DNA of 64,000 nt from Blastomyces gilchristii SLH14081 (GCF_000003855.2 NW_003101677.1:686392-750391), one strand, 5' to 3'. Positions 35,004 to 52,417 are shown, counted from the stretch's first letter. The notes: generated by a model from the letters alone, not told the origin. Numbers and translations: made by a program.

Positions 35004-36192
35004 TACCAATTCGACAAGAACAACCTGCACATGACACCTTGTCTAGGGGTCCGTCTTGGCACCCCGGTGATCGCGTCCTATTGGAAAGGAAGGGAATGGA
35101 AGGAGAGGAAGAGAAGGGACAGTTTAGATTATATCTGTTCACCATAGTTTCTCGCACGCTGCTACGCTGCCACGCTGATTCAAAGAATTTAGCATGAGAT
35201 TTATACAACCCATTTTGTTTTGTCTATGAGTTTATTCTTCTTCTTCTCCTTTTTTATTATTTTTTTTATTATTTTTTTTGGGCCATTTTGCCCCTCAAGA
35301 GTTTTTGTATATGATTTTCTTTATATCTATCTGCCTTCTACAGCACAAGAGAAGGAGGTGCCCTGGCTTCAGGGGGAACAAATTATCTCTTCTCTTTTCT
35401 CTATCTTTCTATCCATCCACCTTTTTTTCTTCCCAGGAACTTTCACCAACCCCTTCATAGCTACCATCCTTTGTATTTTCGCCTGCTCTGCATAGCGATG
35501 GGGGAGTATAAACGTGTATGCTCATTTCCTTACTTCGGTTTTTCCGCTTAAAATCTTGCCGGGAAGTGGCTGTCTTTTGTATATAGAGAAATTGATTTAG
35601 AGTAGAAATCAATAACTATTATTGGCGGAGAGGAAGCGTTTTTTTGTCGAATATAAATGAGTACAACGGGCGGAGTTCAAAACAGGGGCAACCCCGTCAA
35701 TACAAAAGGAACGCTTTGGATCCCTCAAGTCTAGTTTATTCGGTGAAGGATAATTCAACGCCGCATTGCCCCTCCATCCCAAATCTTTATAAATATATTT
35801 CTGAAGTTCTAGAGATATAAACTGCAATCTGCCGGTTAACAACTACACTGCTCTTGCTATAACGACTTATGGCTTATTATGGCGCTATTATAAGGCTACT
35901 CAACTTGGGCTGTAAACTATGAGAAACAGAACATGTCATGCGCTTTGTTGTATTTTCAATTTCAGTCCTTCTCTACGCTTTGATTCGATATAAATCTATG
36001 TAGGAATTAGTGGTTGGCGAGGTGCCCGGCGTTGGCGGAAACATATTGAGTGTCACTTACTTCCACAGCAACCTTGGTTTATCTCCACCCACCTCCTTGC
36101 ATGCTTGTTTAACTATTTATCCTCCCTCTTCCAAATCCTATTTATCCTTCCGGACAAACACTCACCCAATAGAACCAGATAGAGGAAGCAAC
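35004..36192. other. Intergenic region
   Basis: 1.2 kb with no supported gene. It includes T-rich stretches (35,250-35,280) and short open frames on both strands without splice support. The end should hold the promoter and leader of the next gene. Confidence 0.5.
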
Positions 36193-38164
36193 ATGGAATT
36201 CGACACCAAGACCCGTAAGTCCTCAATTGATTCCCCCTTTGTTTCTGAACCGCCTTCCGAAACCACAGACGCGGGTACAATGGAGGGGTAGTGCACTTGG
36301 GGCGACCGGGCTAAGAGGCATCATGTAAACAGCTCCCTACAGCACCGGTGACACCTCATCATTTGCATACATATCAGCCCGGGACAGATGGCCGGTTATT
36401 TTGGTTAGTATACGTGGTTTTCCATAGAAATAAATACCTATTGACAAGTTCAATGTCAATTTGCTAATTCAAAACTACTTTGAATAACTAGACCAGTGCA
36501 ATTGACGACCTCTCCCGCACGCTTTTCGAAGTCTCAGACGATGAAAAGAGAAAGGAAGGCAAGGGCATGGTGGGGAAGCTTGCTGAGCTCAAATATGAAT
36601 TGCAGCACAATCGCAAACTAACGTATGTGCCCTTTCTTTGAAGCTCGACTGATCCTGTGCGGGGAGTCGCAGCCGGCTGCTGGGATCTATATACATTACC
36701 ATCGGATGACTGACGTCGCAATGGCACGAGGATTACGAGAAACAGACCATTAGAAGATGATGGAGAATCGGATATTGCTATATATAACAAGGAACTTGAG
36801 GAACGAGGTCAACTCGTTTGGTTCAATGCTCCGTGGCTCTTCACTGAGTGCTATCTCTGTTTGTGATTTCCCGGACATTCAGTACATACCAGTGGTTTTT
36901 GGAGCAGTTCGAGCCTGAAAAGCTGACTTCGAGAAAAGATCGACGAATAAACCTGTTGTTCTCCCTCTCAACACACTGGAAAACGTACGATATATTCGCA
37001 CGACAGAAGATGTCCACATTTAAATCATCCCGCCCAGCCGTCCTAGAATTGGCCGCAAAATACAAGGAGCTTATCCAACAAATCGAAAGCGGCGAAGGAG
37101 GCCAAGGCAAGGGACTAGAACAAATCGAGGAAGCGGAAAGGCTGCTCTTCATGGAGATGTGCGAAATCTGCCTTTGGGGGAACGCCACCGATCTCTCTCT
37201 CTTGACTTCCCTCACATACGAAGATATCCAGAAACTTCAAGGTGCCAAAGCACGCAAGGCTGCGGAGGAGAACATCCTTATTAACGACCTCCCGGCTGCC
37301 TTTACGATATTAAACTCTGCCAAGAAAGCCAGACCCTCGGAAGAGCGCCGCGTCGACATCGTCCTTGATAATGCTGGGTTCGAGCTCTTCGTCGATTTGA
37401 TCTTAGCTGGTTACCTACTCTCTGCAGGCCTCGCAACAACAATCGTGCTTCACCCTAAATCCCTCCCCTGGTTCGTCTCCGATGTGCTACCCAAGGACTT
37501 CATGGACCTCATCTCCGCTCTCGCAGACCCGCAAGCCTTCTACACATCACCGGACGAAGCTGGAGACCCCAAAGCCAACGGCAACAATGCACAAGCCCTT
37601 TCTGAGCGGGAAGTAGAAGAACTCAAGTTCCTGTTCCAGCAATGGAGCAAATTCCATGAAGAGGGAAGACTGATCATCCGGCCAAACCGCTTCTGGACCA
37701 CTGCGTCTAGTTACTGGCGGCTCCCGCACGAGGCGCCCGAGCTGCTGGAAGATCTAAAGGCGAGCGAATTGGTGATTTTCAAGGGCGATTTGAATTACAG
37801 GAAGTTAGTTGGTGATGTACGTTTCGAACCACCCTCCCCGGTGTTCCTGAGCATAAGAACGCGTACCCCATACACCCCCTTCTAGTTCCGGGTATGGGTT
37901 CACATACAACTAACAACGCACGCCAAATCATAGGCCCAGTGGCCCCTTACTACTCCGTTCACCACCGCAATCGGCCCGCTGGGGCCTTCATCAGGTATCC
38001 GTGTCTTAGCACTCCGCACTTGCAAAGCAGATACCGTTGTGGGTTTGCCGGAGGGCGAAGATGAGCGCCTCCGCGCATTGTCTAATGGCGGTGGGGAGAA
38101 GGAGCGCAAGTGGGCTTGGGGTGGGAAATGGGCGGTCGTTTCGTTTGCGGACGGGAAGGCTTGA
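36193..38164 (+). CDS. DUF89/ARMT1-family damage-control phosphatase
   Basis: A metal-dependent phosphatase of the family of yeast YMR027W and human ARMT1, which removes phosphate from fructose-1-phosphate and related metabolites. Exons 36,193-36,214, 36,333-36,403, 36,492-36,622, 36,746-36,858, 36,939-37,816 and 37,934-38,164 give 481 aa. All joins are in frame: KTPPYSTGDTSSFAY, ILTSAIDDLSR, KLTPLEDDGES, ECYLYRRINLLF, LVGDAQWPLTT. Family motifs are SFAYISARDRWPVIL, WFNAPWLFTECYLYRRI, RQKMSTFKSSRPA and the metal-site VLDNAGFELFVDL (about residues 257-269), followed by HPKSLPWFVSDV and FKGDLNYRKLVGD. For intron 4, the acceptor GAAAAG at 36,938 was chosen over a nearer AG because it alone gives YLYRRI. 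Confidence 0.9.
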
Positions 38165-38763
38165 GAGCTTGGTTTATAGGCAAGGTTATATCGACTCATA
38201 GAGCTAGGTTTGCTAGGGATGATATGAGTGACGAGGAGAGGAGCTGTTTCCGTCATGTGATATAATAGATAGACATAATAACCATGGATGGATACCCCAT
38301 TTTAAAATTGATTGAATAGTGTTCAGATATTCATCCGGCCTCTCCACCCTCGCGCAGGGTAGTTTTGTGTCTGGCTATCACAAACACTGACTTTAAAAGA
38401 AAAATAAAATAAAATAAAATAAAATAACCTGCATTGGTCTGGGAGAAAAGTCAAGAAAATTCACCACTTTTACCCATCCATACATGAGAATTATGGTTTG
38501 ATATGATATGCAAGGCTTTTTTATTGTGTATCTATGTAGCCACAATCTACGCATACATTTCTACCAAGCCCGAAAAACAAAGAATGACAAAAAGTAATAG
38601 CGATCCACAAACACCACTCAACGCTCATGGGGTGCTGCGCATCCTAGTAGTAGCCTTAAATAATAATAATAGTTGAAAAGAAAAAGGGAAAGGAAGGGGA
38701 AAAGACTCCACGAAAACTACATCAACCGGGTATATAGAAAATCCTGGCCAGTACCCCTTTGAC

Positions 38764-38809
<46 letters not shown>

Positions 38810-38912
38810 AAAGAAACCAAATAACAAAACCCAATCCAACATCAAGCCTTTAGTCCTGTCACCAGTCCCCTAGCACGCCCACTAAAACAAAGACGAGAAA
38901 GAGGAATGCAAA
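38165..38912. other. Intergenic, convergent 3' ends with simple repeats
   Basis: Between the stops of the ARMT1-like gene (+) and Cut12 (-). It holds five AAAAT repeats (about 38,401-38,426) and a run of 41 A (38,767-38,807). No gene is seen; a - strand frame here codes mostly poly-Phe and is an artefact of the A run. Confidence 0.7.
38767..38807. repeat. Poly(A) tract, 41 bases
   Basis: An uninterrupted run of A on the + strand between two convergent genes. It is unlikely to be a retroposed mRNA tail, since no gene copy precedes it. Length may be imprecise in the assembly. Confidence 0.9.
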
Positions 38913-41398
38913 TCAAGCTGACCAAACATTTTCTTTCCCCTCAGCGTTTACCCTTTTCCTCTGATCCCTGAGTTTGAGTCGCCTCATAGCTGCCGCCACT
39001 CTATCCGCTGGAAGTGAATCACGTTTTAGGCTCGCGGGACTATTAGGGGAGTCACTGCCGCGGAGTATAGACTCCTCTCGCTGGAAGGGGACCTGACGAT
39101 TAGTCGCCGTGGCCGCTGCAGCCTTGGCAGAGGTCCTCGAAAGCACACGGGTCCCGCTGACTTTCCGTCTGAGGTGACTTTGATACTGACTTGAAAGTCT
39201 TGCCGGAGGGTTTGTCGGGTTTGAAGATATATGGACCATCGAGGGTCTTGGGGACAACGCTGAACGCGCTTGTAGACGTGGTCTTGGCGTTCGCTTGTCA
39301 GGTGAGGACACCGGGCTGTTCTCCAATGATGGAAGGGTAGGTGGTGAAGAGGGCGGGACCGGGGGATTATCTCGATAAGGAAGAGTTCTGGTAACGCGAT
39401 TTTTGGGCAGAGCAGGAGAATCTTCCAAGTTGGTCGTTGGCTCGTTGTGGTCCTCACTGCAGTCAATCAAAGTGTCTGTTCGACGCCGCGTAGTGCGCTC
39501 AGGTCTAGTCCCATGTCGCTCAAACACGTGTGGTTGGGGTTCGATCGCATCAACATGTTCGTTAAGGGTGTTTCGAAAGCTGTCGCGTCTAGGATCACTT
39601 GCATTTTGGACAAGGTCTTTTCTGGGGCTTTCCGCCTTTATATCTTTATAACCCTGGGAAATTCGAGTTCCCGATTCAGTTCCTTTGCGAGAGTCATACT
39701 TCCCATCTTGCCTATCCACTGTGTCATGCTCACGTTTCATATCCGCAGCGTTTGGCAATACTTTGATTTCACCTTTCCGCCTAACACTGCCATGAGAAAC
39801 GTTTTCCACAAGTGATATATTGTGACGGAGCGAGTCGATAATATCCTGCATGTGTTGCTTTTCTTCGGTAAAGGATTGTTTTAAAAATTGCTCCGCTTCT
39901 TGGTGGTGTTGCTTCGCCTCATCTAAACGGTTCTTGTACTCCTGAACTCGGTCCTGCAGCTTTTGCTCTTTCTGCCTTAGCCTCGCTTCCTTAGCTTTCC
40001 GCCTGTCCTCATAGCTCGTCATCTCCTCCTTGAACCTGGCGAGACTCAGTTTCAATGCCTTGTTCTCTTTTTGAAGTTCGATGGCTTTACGTTCTGAACT
40101 CTCAGCTAGGCCTTGAAGCTTCTTTGTATTCAATTTGTTATTTTCTAACGCCTCGAGCTTGGAATTAGCCAATTCAAGTGCCTTTTCCGTTTCCCGGAGT
40201 TTTTGGCAAACGTCCTCTGAGGCTGTATTATGTTCTTGAGACTCGCCATCGCTGTCTATCATCCCGTGTCGCTCTAGAGCCTTCCGTAGCGAATCTGCTT
40301 TGCGCTTATACTGTACAGCTAAGGCTGTCTGTTCGGATAGCTCTTTAAACATGTCTTTATTTGACCCCGTTTTGTTCGTGCCGTCTACCATTCCAGCTGC
40401 AAGCTTAGAAACGTGAAGCTCCATTTCCGAAACTTTGGCCTCTTCTCGTTTCAACTTTTCTGATAAACGCCGCATTTCTAAATCCTTTTTCTTCGCGTAA
40501 GATTTCGCAACTGATCGGTATTGAATCAGCTTTTTAATCTCTCGTTCAGTTTTCGCCCTATAACTATCGAATTCAGATTTCCAATATATCCCTGACTGTG
40601 AATGTGGCTCGTCAAGATTTGTCGTCACATCGTCTTCGCTTTCGTCTTCATACCTATCCTTGGGTGGATCTTGATTCCCCTTGGGCCTGGAGGTCTCCTT
40701 AGCAGGTGAGTGAGGTTTTCGATCCATAATATCGAAAAGCTCGTCATTTTCATTTCGTTTCCTTTCTTCACCTGATTTTTTGCTCCGAGCCTCGATGAGA
40801 GATTTGGTGAGCTTGCTGCTTTTTTTACCGCTTCCCTCGTGTAGTTTGCCTGTCCATTGCCGGCTTATATTACCATTATACGCAGTCGATTCGAAGGGAG
40901 ACTTCTTTCGTTCATTGTCCACAACTCCTTCACCAAACGATACAGTCTTCCGTCGCGTCGCTGCAGTTCCTGGTGTGAGCAGAATGCTCTTTGTGGGGGA
41001 AGCCATCGGCGGTGCAGGTTCATCTGACTTTCGAAGGGATGGTTGCAAATCTAAAGGGCCTGGATTTTCTTTTTTTGGAGGCATATGTATATCAGTGCCC
41101 TTGCGATTGACGGTGGGCTTTAATGATTTAATTGGAACTGTAAGCTCGTCGTCGGTGGCATCGGGGCCTGGCGTGCCCACAAAGGCACTTTTGAATGCCC
41201 GAAAAGCAAATAAAGGAGCGGGGGTTTCTGGAGCTTCCTGGACTTTGGAATCGTCTATCGAGAGTGTAAACAATTAGCAATTGGAGCTTGAAAGGAAATT
41301 TCTTGTTGGCAGGAAGGCGTATAGAGGCGGTGTGGAACGAACATACCTGCAAAGCCGGTGTACTCACCGCGTGCGGAACCAGCCAACCAGCCTAACAT
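38913..41398 (-). CDS. cut12: Spindle pole body protein Cut12-like
   Basis: A coiled-coil protein of the fungal spindle pole body that, in fission yeast, promotes mitotic commitment through Polo kinase and helps insert the pole body into the nuclear envelope. Exons on the - strand are 41,347-41,398 and 38,913-41,254, giving 797 aa. The N-terminus is MLGWLAGSAR. A short motif PETPAPLFAFRAFKSAFVGTP follows, then the family block ILLTPGTAATRRKTVSFGEG (about residues 105-124). A long Lys/Glu/Arg-rich coiled coil spans about residues 245-490. The tail is Ser/Pro/Arg-rich with possible Cdk sites (SPDKR, SPRPS). A second in-frame donor 21 nt upstream could make a form seven residues shorter. It shares a divergent promoter with Gcn2. 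Confidence 0.85.
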
Positions 41399-41905
41399 GT
41401 TGGCAAAACGGCTGGAAGTTGCTTGAGAGAAGGGGATGCTAAAACTAATGACCAAATATCAGAGAAGCATTGTCCCGTATTGCGCTCACTGGCTTGCCGT
41501 TGTGGGAATGCCTAGCAGCTCTCTTGCAACGTTGGGTCGAGTTGGGGTTGGTTTGTTTACTTCGACGTCACTCAACCGGCTGGCGCGTGTAGCGCGGAGA
41601 ACGCGATGTTTAACTACTGTTTCCGGCTTAGTGTGTCAATTTAGCCGGCCACTGGCGCCGTAAGGGAAAAACATTGTTCCAGTGCACCGTAGACACATCA
41701 CAACCCAAGACCGCCTTCCATCTTCCCCGCTAACTATGTCAACAGTTAAACCTCAATTTAACGATTTATACCCCGCGATCCTTTCTAATCATGTCTAGGT
41801 AGAGGGCTGCAGCTTCGGCTGCATCTTCGTTGTCTACTCTTTCTGGGAGCAACGGACATCACGATCTTCTTCTAATGTGTCCTGCATCCATTTCCGAAGT
41901 CCGCC
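41399..41905. promoter_or_regulatory. Divergent promoter region, Cut12 / Gcn2
   Basis: 507 bp between the two start codons. No coding frame with support. No specific site was recognised. Confidence 0.5.
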
Positions 41906-47079
<5,174 letters not shown>

Positions 47080-47282
47080 GCCATATGAGAGATGAATATT
47101 AGTATGAATGAGCTATGAATGACATGATAGCAGGATACCCGTATATTTCTTTGGTAGCTGAGTTTGCCATGCAGGAGCTCTGTCTCTCACCGTGAGCATT
47201 TAATGCTTACTAAAATGAGAAATAGTTCCTCAACGGATTAAAAAAATACTATTGTACAAGCAAAATTGAAAAAAGAGACGTA

Positions 47283-48524
47283 TCAATCGCTATCATCACT
47301 GTCATAAGCCACTAGTGGTCCACTGGACACCGGGGCGCTTGGTTTTGTTGTAAAACTCCCCCCCGTAAATCCGTTCAGTGCGCTTAGAGTTGACCCAGAT
47401 AATATACCACCCCCACTGGTTGCCTGCTGCTGCGGTACTTCTGCTGGAACATCCTCAATTAAACGACCTTCCGCCGGAGGTTCGATTTGCTGAGTTGCTT
47501 TCCCTTGCTCCAATTCCCTGGTGCGAGCATACCAAACCTCGTCAGGGGGTTCGTAGCCACTAAGCCCAAAACTCCCCTCAATCTTCTTCCGTTTCCTCGC
47601 CTCAGGATCTCTCCCTTCCAACTCCGCCACAAACTCCGCAGGCAGGGCCTTCCTGACTGCCTCCGCTGCCTGCTCCTCGATACGCTGCGCGTCCCGCTTC
47701 TGCGCCAGCGGGTTCGGATCAACCGTCGCCCACCGCACATTGAGCACCTCATTATGGTCCAGGCTCTGATGCGACATCGCCTCTTTAGCGAACTGAGAAT
47801 TTGCTTCGTTCGTATATGTCACGAACGCCACGCCTCGAGAATTGAGCACGCGGATGCGCTCCACCTGGCCCCATTCGGCAAAATGTCTCGCGACGATCTC
47901 CTCAATGTCATCCGAAACGTGTATCCGGCCGATATACAGTGTTCTGTTCTGCCTCATAAAGCTGCCCACGCCACCCATGTCATCTCGGTAATCGCTGTGT
48001 TTATCGCGGCCGAAACAGTCGACGTTCGGATTGAACAAGTCATGCAGGCCCGGGAGACGGTGTAGGTAGTCGCACTCGTGGCCCTTGGGGCATAGGCCGC
48101 GCGCAAAGAAGAGACAAAAGTATGAACCGCGAACCTTATCTGCGCGCGTGTAGCCGCTGTCGCGGGCTATGCTGCAACGTGAAGGGGCAGGTTCTTGTGA
48201 GAGGTATTTGTCCTCGCGATCGCCACCGGACCATTTGTTGTACCAGATGTTGAAGATCGTGCCTGTTTGGGGTGGGGGTTCGGATTTTACTGTAGCTGGG
48301 TCGACTTGAGGTCGGGCTGGCCTTCGCTTTCGGCGGATTATCTTTTTTGTCTTCTTTTCGGCGTCTGTTGGGTCTTTAGTGGTGGTCGTGAGGGAGGTGT
48401 CTGCGGGATTGGCGACGGCGAGATCTGTGGAGGGTGCAGAAGCTTCTCCTTCTTGTGTTATACTATCTGGCCCGGGAGAGGTAGAAGGAGCCGTAGGCCG
48501 CGGCATAGTAGCTGTTTCATCCAT
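47283..48524 (-). CDS. cwc2: Pre-mRNA-splicing factor Cwc2
   Basis: An RNA-binding protein of the NineTeen complex that links U6 snRNA to the spliceosome's catalytic core. Single exon, 413 aa. The start is the ATG giving MDETATMPRP; upstream in-frame codons lack another ATG. After an acidic and Ser/Thr-rich N-terminus and a basic KKIIRRKRRPAR patch come the Torus segment (FNIWYNKWSGGD, about residues 95-106), the C3H zinc finger CLFFARGLCPKGHECDYLH (about 140-160) and an RRM (about 200-275) with RNP2 LYIGRI and RNP1 RGVAFVTY. A conserved NVRWATVDPNP follows. The C-terminus ends in an acidic YDSDDSD. It is convergent with Gcn2 (203 bp apart) and divergent from DRG1 (262 bp). Confidence 0.95.
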   Translation of the reverse strand: MDETATMPRPTAPSTSPGPDSITQEGEASAPSTDLAVANPADTSLTTTTKDPTDAEKKTKKIIRRKRRPARPQVDPATVKSEPPPQTGTIFNIWYNKWSGGDREDKYLSQEPAPSRCSIARDSGYTRADKVRGSYFCLFFARGLCPKGHECDYLHRLPGLHDLFNPNVDCFGRDKHSDYRDDMGGVGSFMRQNRTLYIGRIHVSDDIEEIVARHFAEWGQVERIRVLNSRGVAFVTYTNEANSQFAKEAMSHQSLDHNEVLNVRWATVDPNPLAQKRDAQRIEEQAAEAVRKALPAEFVAELEGRDPEARKRKKIEGSFGLSGYEPPDEVWYARTRELEQGKATQQIEPPAEGRLIEDVPAEVPQQQATSGGGILSGSTLSALNGFTGGSFTTKPSAPVSSGPLVAYDSDDSD

Positions 48525-48786
48525 AGCTGAAGATGTGATCGCGAGAGGGATGTTGGTTTTGTTTATGTTGAAGCTGAAGATATCAATCAATCTGGAGGTC
48601 TCGAAAAAATTAGATTATGTAATCACAAAAGCTGACCACCATCGTCCCGCGATATGAGCTAGTTACGCTTTACGGTGCTGGGGAACGACTTTTCTTCTAG
48701 ACCTGTTCCTTATTCAATAGTAAATCATCCCTTTCGAGCTTATTTAGGAGTCGTTTTGCACCCAACAAGGGTGTCCATCTGCAAAA

Positions 48787-50857
48787 ATGGTGAACATCAC
48801 AGAGAAAATTAAAGAGTGAGCGAGCATTTACACCCCCCCGATAGCCAAAACCTCGATTCAATGAACGGTCGGTCTAACCTGGTGGTGTTGGATATTTGTA
48901 TAGGATTGAGGAGGAGATGCGCAGGACGCAGAGTGAGTTCTCTTTTTCTTCTTTCTAAATAGGATTATCGCTGACTTTTCAATGAACAGAGAATAAGGCA
49001 ACGGGTTTGTGGAACTATTCAATTTAATGGCCTGCGTGTTAGCAGTATATTAATGGGCCAAAATCAAATTTCAGAATACCATCTAGGTCTGCTAAAAGGG
49101 TATGTGCTATGTATAGAATATTGTACCTATCCGTTGAATTGATTTATTTGCAGAGGAAAGTGTTATTCCACATGTGAAAACCGCCTCTCGAGATAAAATA
49201 CCCTGTTACTACACCTTGGCCTGGACAACGAGCATCAAGGTTGTCTGTTTAAGCCGGTTGTAATTGCTTGTTCCTCCTATTCTAGAGACAGGAAGGCGGC
49301 TTTGTCTGCATTCCATCCACCGCAGAAGTTCCCAAAACAGTGTAGCCATACATATGACTAACTCCGTCTCCCCAGAAAGCTTGCACGATTACGAGCACAG
49401 CTGCTCGAGCCTACAGGTGGAGCGGGATCTGGTGGTGGCTCGGGTTTCGATGTGAGCAAGAGTGGTGATGCTCGAATAGCCCTAGTGGGATTCCCATCTG
49501 TGGGCAAGTCGACTTTTTTATCAAAGATTACGAAGACGAAGAGTGAGGTTGCGGCATACTCCTTCACGACGCTCACGGCGATTCCTGGAGTTTTGGAGTA
49601 CGGCGGCGCCGAGATCCAGGTCCTTGATCTGCCTGGTATTATTGAAGGTGCTGCCGAGGGTAAGGGGAGAGGGAGGCAAGTCATATCTGCTGCTAAGGTA
49701 TGTTTTTCCTCCTGGTCATTTTTCTTGGATTTCTTTTTTATGTTATTCTATTTTGTTTTGGTTCTTCCTTGAATATACGAACCCTGGATATCTAATAAAA
49801 CCTCGACTCTTAGACTAGCGATCTAATAATGATGATTCTTGACGCTACGAAACGTGCCGAACAGCGGGCGCTTCTGGAAGCTGAATTAGAGGCAGTTGGG
49901 ATCCGGTTAAATCGGGACCCCCCGTGAGTTACTATTGCATTTAAACGCGGTACCTCTACTTTGCTTTGTTTAAAACTATGCTAATACAGGTGAATATACA
50001 TTATTCGTTGACAGAAATATTTACCTGAAAGTGAAAAAGGCAGGCGGGATGAAAATCACATTCCAGTCACCGCCCAAAAATCTGGATGAGAAAATGCTCT
50101 ATAATATTTTACGAGACTACAAGATTTTGAATTGCGAAGTTTTAGTCCGCGATGAAAATGGTACGTTTTCCAGGTTATGGAATTGCTTTCTTTGCTATAT
50201 TCCGCTCCTAGTTATCCTATCCTAGAGGCGAGGGAAATTGACAGTATCTCCCTTAGCTACGGTTGATGACTTTATCGACGTGATTATGAAGGACCACAGG
50301 AAATATATTAAATGGTATTTTTCCATCCCTTGAGTTCGTTTACAAAAACCGTGTCATCTGTCACAAACTAACATACTTTTTCTCGGCTCTCAGCCTTTAC
50401 GTCTATAACAAAATAGACAGCGTCAGCCTGGATTTCCTCGACAAACTTGCCCGTGAGCCCCACACGTGCGTTATGAGCTGCGAACTGGATCTGGGTATTC
50501 AGGATGTGATTGATCGGTGCTGGCAGGAGTTGCAGCTTATGCGGGTGTATACCAAGCGGTAAGTTCTCTTTTCGCCCTGTCCATAACTACGCGTGATGTG
50601 GTGGGTGCCTTGGGAATTCAATTGGTAACTATGCTGACAATTGCAACAGAAAGGGCGACGATCCCGACTTTTCAGAGGCATTAATTGTGCGCAACAATTC
50701 TACCATTGAAGACGTGTGCGATCAGATCCATCGGACGCTGAAGGATAACTTTAAGTATGCTTTGGTTTGGGGGGCCAGTGCCCGACATGTCCCACAGCGG
50801 GTGGGGCTGGGGCATGTCGTTGCGGATGAGGACGTTGTGTCGATAGCTACAAAGTGA
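48787..50857 (+). CDS. rbg1: Developmentally regulated GTP-binding protein Rbg1/DRG1
   Basis: A ribosome-associated OBG-type GTPase that works with Tma46/DFRP1 in translation. Ten exons (48,787-48,815; 48,904-48,932; 48,990-49,004; 49,075-49,099; 49,376-49,697; 49,814-49,923; 50,015-50,160; 50,257-50,314; 50,394-50,558; 50,650-50,857) give 368 aa, against about 367-369 for yeast and human. The first four exons are tiny (15-29 nt) and encode [19 protein letters not shown] and the [16 protein letters not shown] helix; their joins were set by this family signature. GTPase motifs are G1 GFPSVGKST (about 71), G3 DLPGIIEG (about 116) and G4 NKID (about 251). A C-terminal TGS domain ends the protein with [15 protein letters not shown]. 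The nine introns make this the most intron-dense gene here. Confidence 0.95.
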
Positions 50858-52086
50858 GAGGAAAAGCATGTACGGAGGACTCCCTAATGCAGACAGAGAT
50901 AGACTGTTCCTGAAGTGACAGCCATAACAGTAATAGTAGTAGAAGTAGTATTTACATCATCCTGTACCAAGTCTTCGATACTGCCCCTCGGTTTCTTTAA
51001 CTAATATAACCGGATGCCTCCGAATCGGGCCAATTAGGGCTTCTGATTAGGGCTGGATCCCGGGTTTGGATGCAGAAACATCAGAGCAAAGACAACGCTG
51101 TTCAGATTCAAAAAAATACCACTGACCAACCAATTATCAAGGGGAATATCCTTTACTATTAGAGAGATACCTTTTCAATATAATAAAGACCCTGCCTGAC
51201 CCAAAGAGGAGATTAGCTATCAGCCTCGGAATCGCCGCAGAGCTATGTAACCCCAACCTGGTCCGCGATGGAAGCTTCTCGAAGCTTCTATTTGAATTGA
51301 GTTGCTCCATGATGCAACCGGTTTGCGTGTTGCTGCTGCTATGCTATCATAGCGATGACTACTCCGTATCCAAGTATCAACTTGCAATCCAATAATAATA
51401 ACTATTCCGTGGCGGAGACCAAGCCAAGGCTGAGCGGGACAACAAGCCCCAAGATTCGAACAACGTCACGTCACTGATTTCCCCCAAAAAACGATTCAAC
51501 TACATAACCTGCCGCCATGCTAGCTAGATGAGTTGCCAATTCTGAAAAATAATACGGAGTACAACCACAACTACTACCACAGCTACCAACTTCAATCCCC
51601 AGCATCAATCACCTCACCACGACAATATAAACGACTACAATAATAATAACCATCGTGCTTGCATGACCCATATCTGTGCCCATTTGATACATCCACACAC
51701 ATACACAGACACACACTACACCACCCTCCTACCTACTATCTCTTCATCTCTTACTTTGATTCGAGACATAGCATAGCGGTGTAAGGGTAAGCAAGAGAAC
51801 TCCCATTTGCCTCTTGGGTTCTTTGATCCTTCCCTGGCTCGCAGTTCCCGTCTATATCCAATACTTGCATGCATAAATTGCACCCCTCCGCCAAAAGAAA
51901 AGCCAATCTGACACCATATAACCAGTAGTCCTCAACCAGGAAATCCCCTCCAATCGATCGTTCCTCTCCTCTCCCGATCCGATCCGTCTATTCAAAACAT
52001 TAACACACCTATTCTTCTTTCTCATATCCTCTCTCCTCTAGCCGACACTCTTTCTTTCCTCAATTAGTTGACTCAGCTTAACAAAC
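50858..52086 (+). promoter_or_regulatory. Upstream region of the Hsp40 gene
   Basis: 1.2 kb without a supported gene. It contains a heat-shock element (51,270-51,289), two copies of TACGGAGTA in opposite orientation (51,360-51,368 and 51,553-51,561), CA-rich and pyrimidine-rich stretches near 51,690-52,060, and probably a long 5' leader before the ATG at 52,087. Confidence 0.55.
51270..51289 (+). promoter_or_regulatory. Heat-shock element, four perfect units
   Basis: Four adjoining pentamers alternate without error: GGAAG, CTTCT, CGAAG, CTTCT (nGAAn/nTTCn). Three units are enough for Hsf1 trimer binding. It lies about 800 bp before the ATG of the Hsp40 gene, in sequence that probably includes a long leader, so the distance from the transcription start may be much smaller. 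Function is inferred. Confidence 0.7.
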
Positions 52087-52417
52087 ATGGTTGCGGAAAC
52101 GAAACTATATGACTCACTGAATATCTCCCCAACCGCTACTCAAGATGAGATTAAAAGGGCCTATAAGTATGTCTTTTCGTTTCCTCCCGTCACCTATCAC
52201 ATAGAGTATAATATTTCCTGGAATCTTTTTTGGGCTATACTCCGGAGTTTTATATATTTTTATTTATTTAATTTCAACTGTTCAGTATGTTTTGAATTTT
52301 GAAGGTTCCACCTCTGCTGACGTTAGATAAAATCCAACAACAGGAAAGCAGCACTGAAATTCCACCCGGATAAGAATAAGAATAACCCAGATGCTGTAGA
52401 GAAATTTAAAGGTATTT

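Noticed and set aside
36859..36882. 24-nt intron in the ARMT1-like gene ending at the nearest CAG
   Set aside because: Too short for spliceosomal splicing, and it breaks the family signature. The acceptor at 36,938 gives the conserved ECYLYRRI.
38625..38834. - strand frame with a run of Phe codons
   Set aside because: Product of the 41-base A run. No gene features.
41255..41273. Cut12 starting inside its first intron
   Set aside because: The frame is open there only by chance. Splicing to the upstream exon restores the MLGWLAG N-terminus typical of the family.
52069..52075. TGACTCA (Gcn4/AP-1 site) 12 bp before the Hsp40 ATG
   Set aside because: A single copy at a position almost certainly within the transcribed leader, so probably chance.
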